The notes under the pieces were generated by a model that was not told the DNA's origin, made no database searches, and saw only the letters and a program-made list of their open reading frames with translations. A DNA stretch of 64,000 nucleotides from Proteus faecis (GTDB taxonomy: Bacteria; Pseudomonadota; Gammaproteobacteria; Enterobacterales; Enterobacteriaceae), in contig NZ_PENZ01000007.1 of the NCBI RefSeq assembly GCF_003144395.1, forward strand, positions 166,470 through 230,469, given 5' to 3'. Positions 43,422 through 54,400 of the stretch are shown here, in pieces. Each line of letters begins with the position of its first letter. Positions within the stretch are counted from its first letter, which is position 1. The position numbers and the translations under genes are program-made.

Positions 43422-44978
43422 TTATTTCTTCATTGCTTCATCAACAGCATTACGAACAAATTCGACTTTAGGGCCATAAACGACATGGACATGGTTTGCT
43501 GCCGGAAAGAAGAATGCTGTACATCCAGACTCCAACATTAATTCTTTATCTATTTGATTAACTTCATTAATATCGATACGTAATCGTGTAATACAGTTAT
43601 CAACATTACGAATATTTTGTTTGCCACCTAACGCTTGGATTAAAATTTCTGCAATTTCGCCATAACGTTTTTCTTTGATTAGCGTATTTTTCATATTGCT
43701 TGATTCTTCTCTACCTGGCGTTTTGATATCAAATTTGACGATAGCCCAGTAGAAAATGAAGTAGGTCACAACAGCCAGTCCGCTACCAATCAGCACTAAG
43801 AAGATCCAGTTAGTGTGTTCGTACAGTAAACCAAAGATAGTGAAGTCAAAGACTGTGCCTCGGATATAACCGATCGCTACACCCGCAAAAGAGAGCAGAA
43901 CGGCACCAATACCGACGATAATCGCATAAATTAAATAAAGTAACGGTGCGATAAAGACGAAGGTAAATTCAAGAGGTTCTGTGACGTTACCTAACATGGC
44001 AGTTAAGACCATCGTTACCAGCATCGACTTAACTTCAGCACGATTCTCTTTTTTCGAAGTTTTATAAATCGCTAATGCAATTGCAGGGAACAGGAACAGT
44101 GTCACTAGCATCTGCTGCTGAGCCATAAAACGTGTCAGGCTTGGCATCATTGCCCAATATTCACTACTTGGTCCTTGGTTAAATAACACTTCTGTCATTG
44201 CTGGAACAACACCTACATAGGTTTGCCCATCAATCACATAAGAACCACCCGCTTCGGTAAATCTAAATAAAACGTTCCAGACGTGGTGTAAACCAAATGG
44301 GATAAATAGACGCTCACCACCTGCGGTAAAGAACGGTCCTACAGGACTTAAGAAGACAGCCGAGAGCTTAGTTAAGCCCATGACTAAGACTTCCCAAATA
44401 AATGGCAATAATGCTCCTACGCCAATCATCAGTCCGACCATAATAATGGCGACAGATTTTTTCCCTGAGAAAAAGGCAAATGCCGTTGGTAATTCAAGGT
44501 TATAGAATTTATCCGTTGCCCATGCGGCAATTAATCCCGTGATAATTCCTCCCGCGGCACTGATATTCATGGTTTGTATACCAAGTACCTTGATTTGCCC
44601 CACCTGTGTCATAATCGCAGGATCAGCAAGTTTTCCAGTCAATACCAGCCAGATATTGATAGTACTTATCAAGGTTAAATAGCCGACAACAGAGGCAAAG
44701 ACCGCGATCCCCTTATCTTTGTGGCTCATACCATACGCCACACCCATTGCAAATAAGAGAGGTATATTGTCAAACACAACACCAGCAATAGAACGGATAC
44801 TCACTAATAAAGCATTGACTGTTTCATTCCCTAAAAAAGGAAAGCGTGCAATCATATAAGACTGAACTAAAGCACCGCTGATCCCTAAGATCATACCAAT
44901 AGGTGCCAATACGCCGATAGGTAGAAGTAGAGTTCTACCAAAGCGCTGAATAGATTCGCTGAACTTTTTCCTGGCCAT
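43422..44978 (-). CDS. PTS glucose/maltose-type EIICB permease
   Basis: Membrane sugar phosphotransferase, 518 residues. The EIIC part (1-400) has about ten spans with the Glc-family motifs LAPIGMILGISGA, FDNIPLLFAMGVAYGMS and FGLHHVWNVLFRF near residues 230-242, and GNVTEPLEFTFVFIAP (the conserved TEPxEF). The EIIB part holds phosphoacceptor Cys462 in VDNCITRLR. It is nearest MalX/PtsG. No EIIA domain is fused, so it must use EIIA-Glc (Crr). AAGGAAA precedes the ATG. Confidence 0.88.
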   Translation of the reverse strand: MARKKFSESIQRFGRTLLLPIGVLAPIGMILGISGALVQSYMIARFPFLGNETVNALLVSIRSIAGVVFDNIPLLFAMGVAYGMSHKDKGIAVFASVVGYLTLISTINIWLVLTGKLADPAIMTQVGQIKVLGIQTMNISAAGGIITGLIAAWATDKFYNLELPTAFAFFSGKKSVAIIMVGLMIGVGALLPFIWEVLVMGLTKLSAVFLSPVGPFFTAGGERLFIPFGLHHVWNVLFRFTEAGGSYVIDGQTYVGVVPAMTEVLFNQGPSSEYWAMMPSLTRFMAQQQMLVTLFLFPAIALAIYKTSKKENRAEVKSMLVTMVLTAMLGNVTEPLEFTFVFIAPLLYLIYAIIVGIGAVLLSFAGVAIGYIRGTVFDFTIFGLLYEHTNWIFLVLIGSGLAVVTYFIFYWAIVKFDIKTPGREESSNMKNTLIKEKRYGEIAEILIQALGGKQNIRNVDNCITRLRIDINEVNQIDKELMLESGCTAFFFPAANHVHVVYGPKVEFVRNAVDEAMKK

Positions 44979-45311
44979 ATTTTTTTCCTTATGACTTCTC
45001 GAATATAAAAGAATTACCGAGGTACTCTATCTTAGGGATTATAGGAAATGAATGACGCGCTGGTTTTAAATATTATCTCAGGTCACAACTTATGACTTAG
45101 GTCTTTTTATTAATGTTCAAATTAATCAATAATGATGAATAAATGATTTTATTCTATTAAATAATATTTATTTGAGAACAGAGAAGTAAGATTGAAAAGA
45201 AAGACTATTTTAGAATAAATGATGATTATTCTAACGGGATATATTAATACTATTCACGCTTTAATAATTAAAAGAGGATTTAATAAATCATATAGATGAT
45301 GTTATCTCTTT
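44979..45311. promoter_or_regulatory. Intergenic region between rpiR-type gene and PTS gene
   Basis: About 333 bases, AT-rich. It should contain the leftward promoter and RpiR operator for the PTS-lyase operon; no clear palindrome was found by eye. No coding potential seen. Confidence 0.35.
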
Positions 45312-46052
45312 TTAAAGTAGATTTTCCAGCTCATTAATTAATAAATCTACCAGCATAAAAAAGCCAATGCGGGATTTGGTATCATCTTTTTTTGTATCAT
45401 GATTATCTGCAAAACAAAATAGAGCATGTGTTGCGTAACTAGTTAATTCATTAGTATTAAATGCTGTCATGCTAATGATATTGGCATCTTTTAACTGCAC
45501 AATTTTTGCTGTCTCAATGATTTTCTTGGTTCCCCCAGAAAGGGAGATAAAGATAACCGTGTCATCTTCATTAACAAGACGCGTAAACGAGTCAGATAAG
45601 TTGTAATCATTAATAAAAAAGCAATGTAGACCTAATGCAAACAATAGGTGTTCAAGATAATACCCTACGGCTTTGCTTGTGCCTCTTGCAACAATAAAAA
45701 TATTCCTAGAATGGCGTAAGGTTTTTGCACACTCCTGAATTTGTTCTTCGTTAATTAAGGTAAATGTTTTATGAATGTTTTTTTCTAACTGTTTTTTATA
45801 AGACGCCACATTAGTCTTTTCGACTTTATTTCTGGTCAAAATATAATTATTAATTTGGAATTTAAGCTCTTTAAATCCACTAAATCCTAATTTTTGCGAT
45901 AAATTAATGATCACCGTTTTTGATACAAAGGTTTTGGCGACCAGATCATTAATATTTAAATACGGAATATCCGCAATATTATCGGTGAGATATTTTAATA
46001 CTTTTTTTTCGCTGATCGTTAAATTGTCATAATTTTTTAAAAAATCCAGCAT
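45312..46052 (-). CDS. RpiR-family regulator of the PTS-lyase operon
   Basis: A 246-residue regulator with an N-terminal RpiR helix-turn-helix (LTISEKKVLKYLTDNI; INDLVAKTFVSKTVIINLSQKLGFSGFKELK) and a C-terminal SIS domain (IFIVARGTSKAVGYYLEHLLFALG; DTVIFISLSGGTKKIIETAK). SIS regulators sense sugar phosphates, in line with the PTS partner. It has its own 333-base gap before the PTS gene. Confidence 0.85.
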   Translation of the reverse strand: MLDFLKNYDNLTISEKKVLKYLTDNIADIPYLNINDLVAKTFVSKTVIINLSQKLGFSGFKELKFQINNYILTRNKVEKTNVASYKKQLEKNIHKTFTLINEEQIQECAKTLRHSRNIFIVARGTSKAVGYYLEHLLFALGLHCFFINDYNLSDSFTRLVNEDDTVIFISLSGGTKKIIETAKIVQLKDANIISMTAFNTNELTSYATHALFCFADNHDTKKDDTKSRIGFFMLVDLLINELENLL

Positions 46053-46248
46053 ATCTCACCCAATAAATTCATCTAAAGCATTCTATGAAAACAACTAACA
46101 TCAAAAAAGCAGTTCTGTTCTTTCTGCGAGTTTATGTGAAATAAAGTGCATAATGAGTATACGTTAAATCATACAGTTATGTAGGAGCAGAGTGATAATT
46201 TGTGAAATAGGATAATATTGGGCCCATATTTAATGAACCCAATACGTG

Positions 46249-46494
46249 TTATTCATTACCCCAACGATTAAGAAACATGGCGATATCATCAATGCGTTTT
46301 TTATCAATACCCGCTTCTTCTGCCATCTCTTGCTGAGCGCTCTCACTAATCTCTTCATTATTCATTAATCGGGTGAGTAGCAACTGGAAATAGAGAGCAA
46401 GCGCATCTTCTTCTGTCTTCGCAACAGGCTCTATCGATTCCATCGCATACTCTTCAACCATATCATAATATTTAAAGTGAATTTCATTGTTCAT
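46249..46494 (-). CDS. ymjA: YmjA-family small protein (DUF2543)
   Basis: An 81-residue acidic protein of unknown function. The sequence closely follows the remembered E. coli Ymj[14 protein letters not shown], then [16 protein letters not shown], a central [10 protein letters not shown], and the C-terminus FLNRWGNE. The ATG at 46494 gives the family length; an upstream in-frame ATG at 46530 would add 12 residues not seen in the family and has a weaker ribosome site. Confidence 0.82.
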   Translation of the reverse strand: MNNEIHFKYYDMVEEYAMESIEPVAKTEEDALALYFQLLLTRLMNNEEISESAQQEMAEEAGIDKKRIDDIAMFLNRWGNE

Positions 46495-46618
46495 AAGTTG
46501 TTCCCAAGAATTAACGTTTATATTCGTCATACTTAAATTAATAAGAGTATATCTCTACATTCGCCTGATAACCTAAAATTCGCTATCATCCACTCTCTTC
46601 TTTTTTGCGGATAAGCTG

Positions 46619-47326
46619 ATGTCTACGATTATCGATACTTTTATTGCCCCACCTTGCCATGATGAGATCGAGATCCTTTATCAAGACGAGCACTTAATAC
46701 TTATCAATAAACCGACAGGGCTATTGAGCTTATCAGGAAAAAATCCACAAAATATCGACTCAGTACATTATCGATTAGTGAAGCTATTTCCTGAATGTAC
46801 TCTTGTTCATCGACTTGATTTTGGCACATCTGGGTTAATGGTTGTGGCACGCAATAAGTCAATCAATGCTCTTTTGTGTCAGCAATTTAGCCAGCGTACT
46901 GTAACCAAAGTATACAACGCACTACTGTGTGGACATATAGATGAGAATGAAGGAATAATCGATGCGCCAATAGCAAAAAATCCGGCTCTGTTTCCGCGTA
47001 TGTCGATTTGCCCTGTTAATGGCAAGCCTGCACGCTCTCGTTATCAGGTTATTGAGCGTTTTTATCATACATTAGAAGATGGAACATTATTGCCTTTAAC
47101 TCGCGTACAATTCACGCCTGAAACAGGGAGAACTCATCAACTTCGTATTCACAGCCAGTTTATCGGGCATCCTATTTTAGGTTGTGATTTATATGGTGAG
47201 TATGACGGAGGTTTAATTAAAGAAACTAAACGGACTCAACGACTTATGCTTCATGCAAGTGAACTTCATTTTATTCACCCCATTAGCCAAGTGCCAATAA
47301 AAGCGTGCAGTGAGAGCCCGTTTTAA
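46619..47326 (+). CDS. RluA-family pseudouridine synthase
   Basis: RNA-modifying enzyme, 235 residues. The catalytic block HRLDFGTSGLMVVA (catalytic Asp in RLD) is near residue 64, with NKPTGLLSLSGKNPQNIDSV before it and TGRTHQLRIHSQFIGHPILGCDLYG after. No S4 domain, which points to the RluA/TruC/YqcB side. Compared with RluA itself (219 residues) it is slightly longer; target uridines cannot be stated. Confidence 0.85.
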   Translation: MSTIIDTFIAPPCHDEIEILYQDEHLILINKPTGLLSLSGKNPQNIDSVHYRLVKLFPECTLVHRLDFGTSGLMVVARNKSINALLCQQFSQRTVTKVYNALLCGHIDENEGIIDAPIAKNPALFPRMSICPVNGKPARSRYQVIERFYHTLEDGTLLPLTRVQFTPETGRTHQLRIHSQFIGHPILGCDLYGEYDGGLIKETKRTQRLMLHASELHFIHPISQVPIKACSESPF

Positions 47327-47336
47327 ATCACAAGAT

Positions 47337-47819
47337 TTACAGTTTAAGCGCTTTTACTGTTTCATCGATATCAAGTTCATCTTCAGTAAAAACAATTTCT
47401 GTTCCGTGCATTGTGGTGATCGCAAGTTTTCTCAACGTGCGCATATTATTGGCATTATCCGCTGATTTAGGTCTGATGCTATTCATTAAAGTACCGACAG
47501 AAAGTACAGTGTTTTCTTTATTGATATGCGTATCAGCAGATACTTCCTCACTATAAATTCGAAATGATTTAATGGATGTTAACTTAATTCGCTCACCAGC
47601 AATATAAACATACTTGCTATCAGGGATCACTTTCACAGCGTAAGCAGATAGGCCTTTAGTATTTGTGGTTGGTTCAAACGTGACGTTTGCATCTGTCTTT
47701 ATCAAAGCAGGGTTGGCAACTTTAATCACATGAAAATAACGGTTATCACCGTTTTCATCTTTAATAAATCCAAAACCTTTATCTTCAAACCACTTTGTGA
47801 TTATTCCGTTCATTGCCAT
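47337..47819 (-). CDS. Cold-shock-domain protein with C-terminal extension
   Basis: A 160-residue protein with an N-terminal cold-shock domain (GIITKWFEDKGFGFIKDENGDNRYFHV; the RNP1-like KGFGFI is intact, RNP2 is RYFHV) spanning about residues 3-66. The C-terminal 95 residues are of unknown function. It probably binds single-stranded nucleic acid. Convergent with the pseudouridine synthase gene, 10 bases between stops. Confidence 0.8.
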   Translation of the reverse strand: MAMNGIITKWFEDKGFGFIKDENGDNRYFHVIKVANPALIKTDANVTFEPTTNTKGLSAYAVKVIPDSKYVYIAGERIKLTSIKSFRIYSEEVSADTHINKENTVLSVGTLMNSIRPKSADNANNMRTLRKLAITTMHGTEIVFTEDELDIDETVKALKL

Positions 47820-47922
47820 TATTATCGCCTACTTAGTCATTTATCTACAAAAATTTCCTGATGCAGTATAAAGCACAATGCTTATACAGACTATGCCTGT
47901 GAGCGAATAAGCACTTTGCTTA

Positions 47923-48456
47923 TTACCACATCAAATCATCTGGGATTTTAAAATCAGCATAAGGATCGTCTTCATCTTGTTCTGTCTCGCTAAGTGCGTT
48001 ATTTAACAAGATACAGTCCACATCTCTTTGTGTAATTTTATCCGCTACACTTGCTGGAATAATTGCGTATTCCATTTTACCTACACTATCCAGACGAGCA
48101 ATGGCAAGACGCCCACTAATCAATTGAGATTGTGTCAGTTTATCCACCACGATGTTTTTAATCACATTATTGTCAGTGAAGTTAAAATCAATATCACCTT
48201 TTGCTGGCGTAATTCTATTCATCTCAATCAGTTGCTTAACTTGCGCTTTATATTCTTTAGATAAAGCTGCTTGTTTTTGTTGTTCACTAAGCAGTTTATC
48301 GCGCTCAAGTTGGGCTTTTTTATTTTCTTCTACGGCTTCTCTTGCTTCTCGCGCTTGAACACGTGATTTTTTTGCCGTTCTTTGGACCTTTGCCATTTTT
48401 TTACTAGTCACAAGCCCTGCTTTTAACATCTGCTCTTGTAAGGTAAGTTTTGCCAT
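47923..48456 (-). CDS. yaiL: DUF2058 nucleoprotein/polynucleotide-associated protein YaiL
   Basis: A 177-residue protein matching the YaiL family: MAKLTLQEQMLKAGLV at the start, a strongly charged Lys/Arg/Glu-rich coiled coil (about residues 20-75), then a compact C-terminal domain with DFNFTD and an acidic tail DEDDPYADFKIPDDLMW. The function is not established. Divergent from yajD. Confidence 0.87.
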   Translation of the reverse strand: MAKLTLQEQMLKAGLVTSKKMAKVQRTAKKSRVQAREAREAVEENKKAQLERDKLLSEQQKQAALSKEYKAQVKQLIEMNRITPAKGDIDFNFTDNNVIKNIVVDKLTQSQLISGRLAIARLDSVGKMEYAIIPASVADKITQRDVDCILLNNALSETEQDEDDPYADFKIPDDLMW

Positions 48457-48641
48457 TTTTATGCCTAAATTTGCTCAATCATTTTTGAAATTATACCTGT
48501 AATTTCCAAGAGTGCATCAGATTGTAAGATTGGTGGTTTATTAGAAAAAATAGGCCTTGTGAGATTTGAACCTATCCGTGTATTTAGAGTATATTGGAAA
48601 AACTATCACCAAATCTTCTCTTATAACAGGTAATACTAATA

Positions 48642-48989
48642 ATGGCTCTGATCCCAAAAAACTATGCACGTTTAGAAAGTGGTTACCGTGAAAAAGCACT
48701 GAAAATCTACCCATGGGTATGCGGACGTTGTGCGCGCGAGTTTGTCTACTCGAACTTACGTGAACTAACCGTTCATCATATTGATCACGACCATACCAAT
48801 AATCCAGAAGACGGCAGTAACTGGGAGTTATTGTGTCTATTTTGCCATGATCATGAACACTCTAAATACACCGAAGCAGACCAATACGGCACAACCGTTA
48901 TCGCCGGTGAAGATGCACAAGATGATATTGGTGCAGCAACCTATAATCCTTTTGCTGATTTAAAGTCGATGCTCAATAAGAAAAAATAG
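48642..48989 (+). CDS. yajD: HNH nuclease-family protein YajD
   Basis: A 115-residue protein matching enterobacterial YajD. A zinc-binding pair CGRCAREF and CLFCHDHEHS brackets the HNH core LTVHHIDHDHTNNPEDGSNW. HNH proteins cut DNA, but no role is known for YajD. Ribosome site AACAGG is 9 bases before the ATG. Confidence 0.88.
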   Translation: MALIPKNYARLESGYREKALKIYPWVCGRCAREFVYSNLRELTVHHIDHDHTNNPEDGSNWELLCLFCHDHEHSKYTEADQYGTTVIAGEDAQDDIGAATYNPFADLKSMLNKKK

Positions 48990-49676
48990 TATTAGTAATA
49001 TCTGCAAATAATATAAAAATAACGCTGTTGATTTAGTGAATATAATAAAAATAGTAAGGCTCCTCTTTTTACTGATCTATTTCAGTAAGCCTTCCTATAT
49101 TCTAGCACTCAACATTTTATCCATATTTAATTATCATAATGAAGTTTTTAACACTCATTTTATTAAAAAATAATTGGCAAATTAAATTCATTTAAATAAC
49201 CAGATAACCAATACCATTAAAGAGTTATTTTCATTAGAAAACACAATCAATTTATTAAATAGAAAACCAATCACTCCACATCAAAAAAACCTTTGTTTTC
49301 TTTATATTAATTGGATCACATCTCAATATTTCTATATAACTTCTTAAATAAATTAATAATAAGTGCAATTAATTATGAACACCATAAAAGAAAACTATTT
49401 AAATAGTTTATTAACTTATAAGAAAACAATAAGATAAATTTAAACTCATTAGCAATATAATAAATCTCAAAATTTCAAATCAATACAAAATTACCTTGAT
49501 TTCTTCATACTCACTTAGCTAAATTAAAACCAAGGAAAATCTAATTAAGTTATTATTTTAAATATTTATGGCATTACTTCTTATATATTAGCGATAAATA
49601 ACATCACCATTTCATTACTGCTTGATATATAAAACTATTGGCTAACAATTAGCATTATTAGGAAGTTATTCAAACA
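48990..49676. promoter_or_regulatory. AT-rich intergenic region upstream of cdiB
   Basis: About 690 bases, extremely AT-rich, with no gene I can support. A loose hairpin (AAGGCT...AGCCTT around ACTGA/TCAGT, near 49053-49104) may terminate yajD. The rest should hold the CDI promoter; the composition would suit H-NS control. Confidence 0.4.
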
Positions 49677-51383
49677 ATGAATAAACAACGTTATTTAAAA
49701 TTGGGACTGTTCTTTTTTTATTTTTTATCTATTCCGTTAATTGCAGAGCCATATACTTCCCCTACACCGGCAGAACAAGCCGTGTCGATTGATGTTCGAG
49801 AACAACAGCGCCAACAAGAACGTGAACGAATATTACAACAGCAAAATAGACCCAATGTTGATACTCGTCTTTCTCACTCAGATATCGAACTTCCTGACTA
49901 CCCTCTTAATGAAAAACCCTGTTTTTTGATTAATACCCTTACGCTTGAAGGCGAAGCTTCTCATGATTTCCAATGGGCACTAAAAGCGGTAAATGACGCT
50001 AAAGATCATTGCCTTGGTGGACAGGGTATTTTGTTAGTCGTGAACAAAATTCAAAATGAAATATTATCAAAAGGCTATGTCACCACTCGAGTTATGGTAC
50101 AAGAGCAAGATCTTACACAAGGTCATTTAACGCTCACACTACAACCCGGTCGTATTGATACCATTCGTTTTGAAGATAATGTCTCGTGGCGTGCTCGTTT
50201 ATGGAATGCGATCCCCACATCATCAGGCAATATTATTAACTTACGTGATATTGAACAAGGGCTGGAAAATTTTAAACGGGTACCGAATGTCACAGCAAAT
50301 ATTCAAATTGTCCCCGGCAAAGAAGATGCCACCAGTGATTTAGTGGTGAGTTGGCAAGAACAGCGCCCTGTACGGCTAAGTTTGGGGTTAGATGATAGCG
50401 GTTCAAAAAGCACTGGCCGTTATTTAGGTTCGGCGACATTGGCCATTGATGCACCTTTCTCTCAAAACGATCTGTTCTATGCCAATATCAGTAAAGATTA
50501 CTTTGATCATGGTCCTTTTGGTAATCGCTCATATACGTTTAATTATTTTATTCCCGTAGGATATTGGTCATTTTCCGCAAATTATAACCATTATACCTAT
50601 CACCAAAATATTCCTAACGCTAATGAAGTACTTCGTTATAGCGGCAAAAGTGACAATGCACAATTTACGGTGTCACGACTGCTATTCCGTAATCAATTTC
50701 ATAAAACCACCCTGAATATACGTGCTTATCGTAAACATTCGACCAATGCCGTCAATGAGATTGATATTGACCAACAACATCGTCGTACCGCGGGATGGGA
50801 AATTGGGCTCAATCAACGCAGTTACTTCGGTACTTCTACATTAGATACCAACATTAACTGGCGTCGAGGTACAGCGGCATTTCATGCATTGCCCGCACCA
50901 GAAGAAGCAACTGATAGTGGCAGTGCAAGAACAGGTCTGTTTTTAGGTGATATCAATTTTAATCAGCCTTTTTCTTTGGGTAAGCAGCCTTGGCGCTGGA
51001 ACACCTCATTACGTGGTCAATGGAGTCAACACGCGTTAACGCCACAAGACCGCATGGCGATTGGTGGGCGTTATACCGTGCGCGGTTTTGATGGCGAGCA
51101 AAACCTATCGGGTGAAAAAGCCCTGCTTTGGCGCAATGACATTGCGTGGAACCTGTTTTCTCAAGGACAAGAGCTCTATTTAGGTATCGACTATGGTCGA
51201 GTTGAAGGACAAAACACACGCTACCTCGTGGGACACCAATTAGCGGGTACAGCATTGGGTTTACGCGGCTCACTATGGTCTCGAATAAGTTATGACATTT
51301 TTGTGGGTACACCACTTTATAAACCCGAAGGGTTCCATACTTCAGGTGCGACCGCAGGTTTTACTCTTAATGTAGAGATTTAG
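49677..51383 (+). CDS. cdiB: Two-partner secretion outer-membrane transporter CdiB (ShlB/FhaC family)
   Basis: Beta-barrel transporter that secretes the adjacent CdiA across the outer membrane. The 568-residue precursor has a signal peptide ending near AEPY, a plug-helix linker rich in Gln/Arg (EQQRQQERERILQQQ), POTRA 1 (CFLINTLTLEGEA) and POTRA 2 (GRIDTIRFEDN), then a barrel with the conserved tip motif YTVRGFDGE (VRGF) and a C-terminal aromatic-poor end GFTLNVEI. Length is typical of TpsB proteins. It is 79 bases upstream of cdiA. Confidence 0.92.
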   Translation: MNKQRYLKLGLFFFYFLSIPLIAEPYTSPTPAEQAVSIDVREQQRQQERERILQQQNRPNVDTRLSHSDIELPDYPLNEKPCFLINTLTLEGEASHDFQWALKAVNDAKDHCLGGQGILLVVNKIQNEILSKGYVTTRVMVQEQDLTQGHLTLTLQPGRIDTIRFEDNVSWRARLWNAIPTSSGNIINLRDIEQGLENFKRVPNVTANIQIVPGKEDATSDLVVSWQEQRPVRLSLGLDDSGSKSTGRYLGSATLAIDAPFSQNDLFYANISKDYFDHGPFGNRSYTFNYFIPVGYWSFSANYNHYTYHQNIPNANEVLRYSGKSDNAQFTVSRLLFRNQFHKTTLNIRAYRKHSTNAVNEIDIDQQHRRTAGWEIGLNQRSYFGTSTLDTNINWRRGTAAFHALPAPEEATDSGSARTGLFLGDINFNQPFSLGKQPWRWNTSLRGQWSQHALTPQDRMAIGGRYTVRGFDGEQNLSGEKALLWRNDIAWNLFSQGQELYLGIDYGRVEGQNTRYLVGHQLAGTALGLRGSLWSRISYDIFVGTPLYKPEGFHTSGATAGFTLNVEI

Positions 51384-51462
51384 TCTTTCTGTGGCAGTTA
51401 TTCCCTTGGTTTAACTAATCCTTTCTCTTTTTTTTGGATTGTTGATTTTAAAGGTATTATTT

Positions 51463-54400
51463 ATGAATAAGCATTGTTATCGCCTTATCTTCAGCCGTAC
51501 CCATGGGGAATTACGTGTTGTTTCAGAATTAACCAAAAGTTGTAGTGCTGAAGCAGGACAAACAAGGGGCTCCCAAGGTGTACGTTTATGGGTAACACTA
51601 CGTCGCACCATATTGTTATTATGGCTAGTTTTAGGCAGCAATAGTGCATTGGCTGATGGTATTATTGCCGATAATCGAGCACCTCAAAATCAACGTCCTG
51701 ATGTTATTAATACGCAAAATGGTCTACAACAAGTCAATATTGTTGCCCCCAATAGTGCAGGCATATCTCATAACCAATACCGTCAATTTGATGTTGAGCA
51801 AAAAGGGGCAATCTTAAATAACTCTGTGGTAATGACGTCAACACAAACCGCAGGCATGATCCAAGGAAATCCTAATTTAAATTCCAATACAGCCCCTGCT
51901 CGTGTCATTCTCAACGAAATTAACAGTAATAATCCTAGCCAGATAAAAGGTTTTCTTGAAGTTGCTGGTAGTAAAGCACAAGTGATTGTTGCCAACCCAG
52001 CAGGCATTATTTGTAATGGCTGTGGCACCATCAATGCAGGAAGAATGACCTTAACAACAGGTAAACCCCAGCTCGATAGTGACGGAAGTCTAGTGGGTTA
52101 CCAAGTTGAACGAGGCGTGATCCGCATTGAGGGGGGTGGCTTAAATGGTGATAGCCGCCATGATACTCAATATGTGGATTTATTAACGAGAGCAGTAGAA
52201 ATCAATGCCGGAGTATGGGCAAAAGAAAAAATTGATGTCGTTGCCGGTCGCAATAATATCGATGCACAAAATAAAGCTACCGCACTGAATAATAAAGAAA
52301 ATAAAGACAGCAACATTCAACCGGAATTTGCCATTGATATGGGACAAATGGGGGGAATGTACAGCGGTCAAATTCGCATGGTGGGTACTGAAGATGGCGT
52401 TGGTGTTCGCAATCAAGCAGGTCACTTGCAAGCCGATAAAACCTTAACCGTTACCAGTAATGGACAATTAGTTTGGCAATCGACTAAAGCACAAGAAGCC
52501 ATCACCCAAGCAGGTAGCAATATCATGTTATTGGCAAAAGGTGATATGACACACCAAGGTAAATTACATAGCGGTGGTGCATTACATGTTGAAAGCCAAG
52601 CAGGTGCGCTTATTCAATCAGGCACACTAGCCGCAGCGCGAGATGTCACCTTAACCGCTAAAAAAGAGATACAGACACAAGGTAATTTACTTGCTGGCAG
52701 CAATCTAAATAGCCAAATCAACCAAGGTGCCAACCTTACCTTAAGCAGTGAAAATAATATTCGCGCTAATGGTCATTTGCTCAGTAAAAAAGAGATTAAT
52801 GCAACAGCGAAGAATGTCGATTTAAGTCAAAGCCAAATTGCGGCATCGACGTTAACACTGAATGCCACACAAGGTGACGTGCGTTTAAATAACACGCAAA
52901 TTGACACCAATAAAACAAATATTGTAGCAACAGGAGATATCTCGTCTCGACAGGCACAAATTAAAACCCAAAACTGGGATATCAATACCAATAATCTCTT
53001 TAACCAAAAAGGAATTTGGACACAAACGGGAAAAAGCGAAAGTGGTTTAGCATTACGCGGACAACTGGATAATACCGAAGGCAGCATTGAAGCCTATCAA
53101 TTAAAACTCAATGCTGGCAGTCTACATAATCAAAACGGCCGTTTAGTTACACTTAATAGCGCAAAACAACATTGGCAATTTCAGGGTGAACTCAATAATC
53201 AGCAGGGCATATTAGGTAATAATGGCGCACTTACTCTCGATGCGAATACTATTAATAACCAATCAGGTGACATTAAAAGCCAATCGGAATTAACGCTAAC
53301 AACAAAATCAGGCATTGATAATCAAAAAGGTCGCTTACTTTCAGGTCATGAGTTGGTTTTAAATACCAATAATATAATTAATAACCAATTAGGTACGATC
53401 AATAGTCGCCAAGTCGAGATTAAAGCAGGCTCACTAAATAACACTCAAGGACAATTAGTTAGCCAAGACGCACTTACGCTTTCAACCGCAAAAGCGCTGA
53501 ATAATAGCCAAGGCATTATCGCAGCAGGTAAAACATTAACCTTATCCACACAAGGCGATTTGAATAATAAAAAAGGAACGATCCAAAGCGAAAATTTATT
53601 TAATCTCTTCGCAAAAAATATCGATAACCAAGAAGGACAACTACTTTCTAGTAAAAATATGACATTAACAACGGAGACGTTAATGTCTGCTAAAGGCAAT
53701 ATCAGTGCAAAAGCACTTTCGCTTCAAGCCAACACCATCCGTAATATTGCTGGAAAGATCATTGGGCAAGAGAAGCTCGATATCACAGCAAATAAGTTGC
53801 TTGATAATACACTTGGCACAATACTGACGAATAAAGATCTGTCTCTTACCAATAGCGGCGATATTAATAATCAACAAGGTATTTTACAAAGTGGTGGCAA
53901 TGCCAAACTTAAAGCCCAAAATCTTCAAAATAGCCAAGGAAAAATACTTGCTGGGCAACAAATCACACTAAGTAGCCAAGAAAAACTCGATAACCAAACT
54001 GGCGAAATTAGCGCTAAATCACTTGTTATTACGACAAACCAATTAGCTAATCAGCAAGGTAAACTTGTTGCGACTCAAAACCTTGAGTTGACCTCTCATC
54101 AATCCATCAATAATACCCTTGGCTTGCTTGAAGCAGGTCAACATCTCATGGCAAAAACGCACGGCATTTGGAATAACCAACGCGGTGTTACACAAGCTGA
54201 AAGTCAGGTAGTAGCTCACGCTAATACGCTTGATAATACAGAGGGATATTTACAATCAGCAGATGCTCTCACCTTAAATACTGACGGCAATGTAATTAAT
54301 ACCGCAGGTAAAATCACCGCGCAGCAAACATTAGATTGGCAAGGCGCTGAAACCAGCCAATTTAATAACAATAACGGGATAGTACACAGTCATGGCGCTT

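Noticed and set aside
49378..49440. Short frame starting ATGAACACCATAAAAG upstream of cdiB
   Set aside because: Twenty codons of AT-rich sequence with no ribosome site; likely chance.
51417..51440. AATCC...GGATT repeat between cdiB and cdiA as a terminator
   Set aside because: Only five base pairs with a T-rich loop; too weak, and cdiB and cdiA are expected to be co-transcribed.
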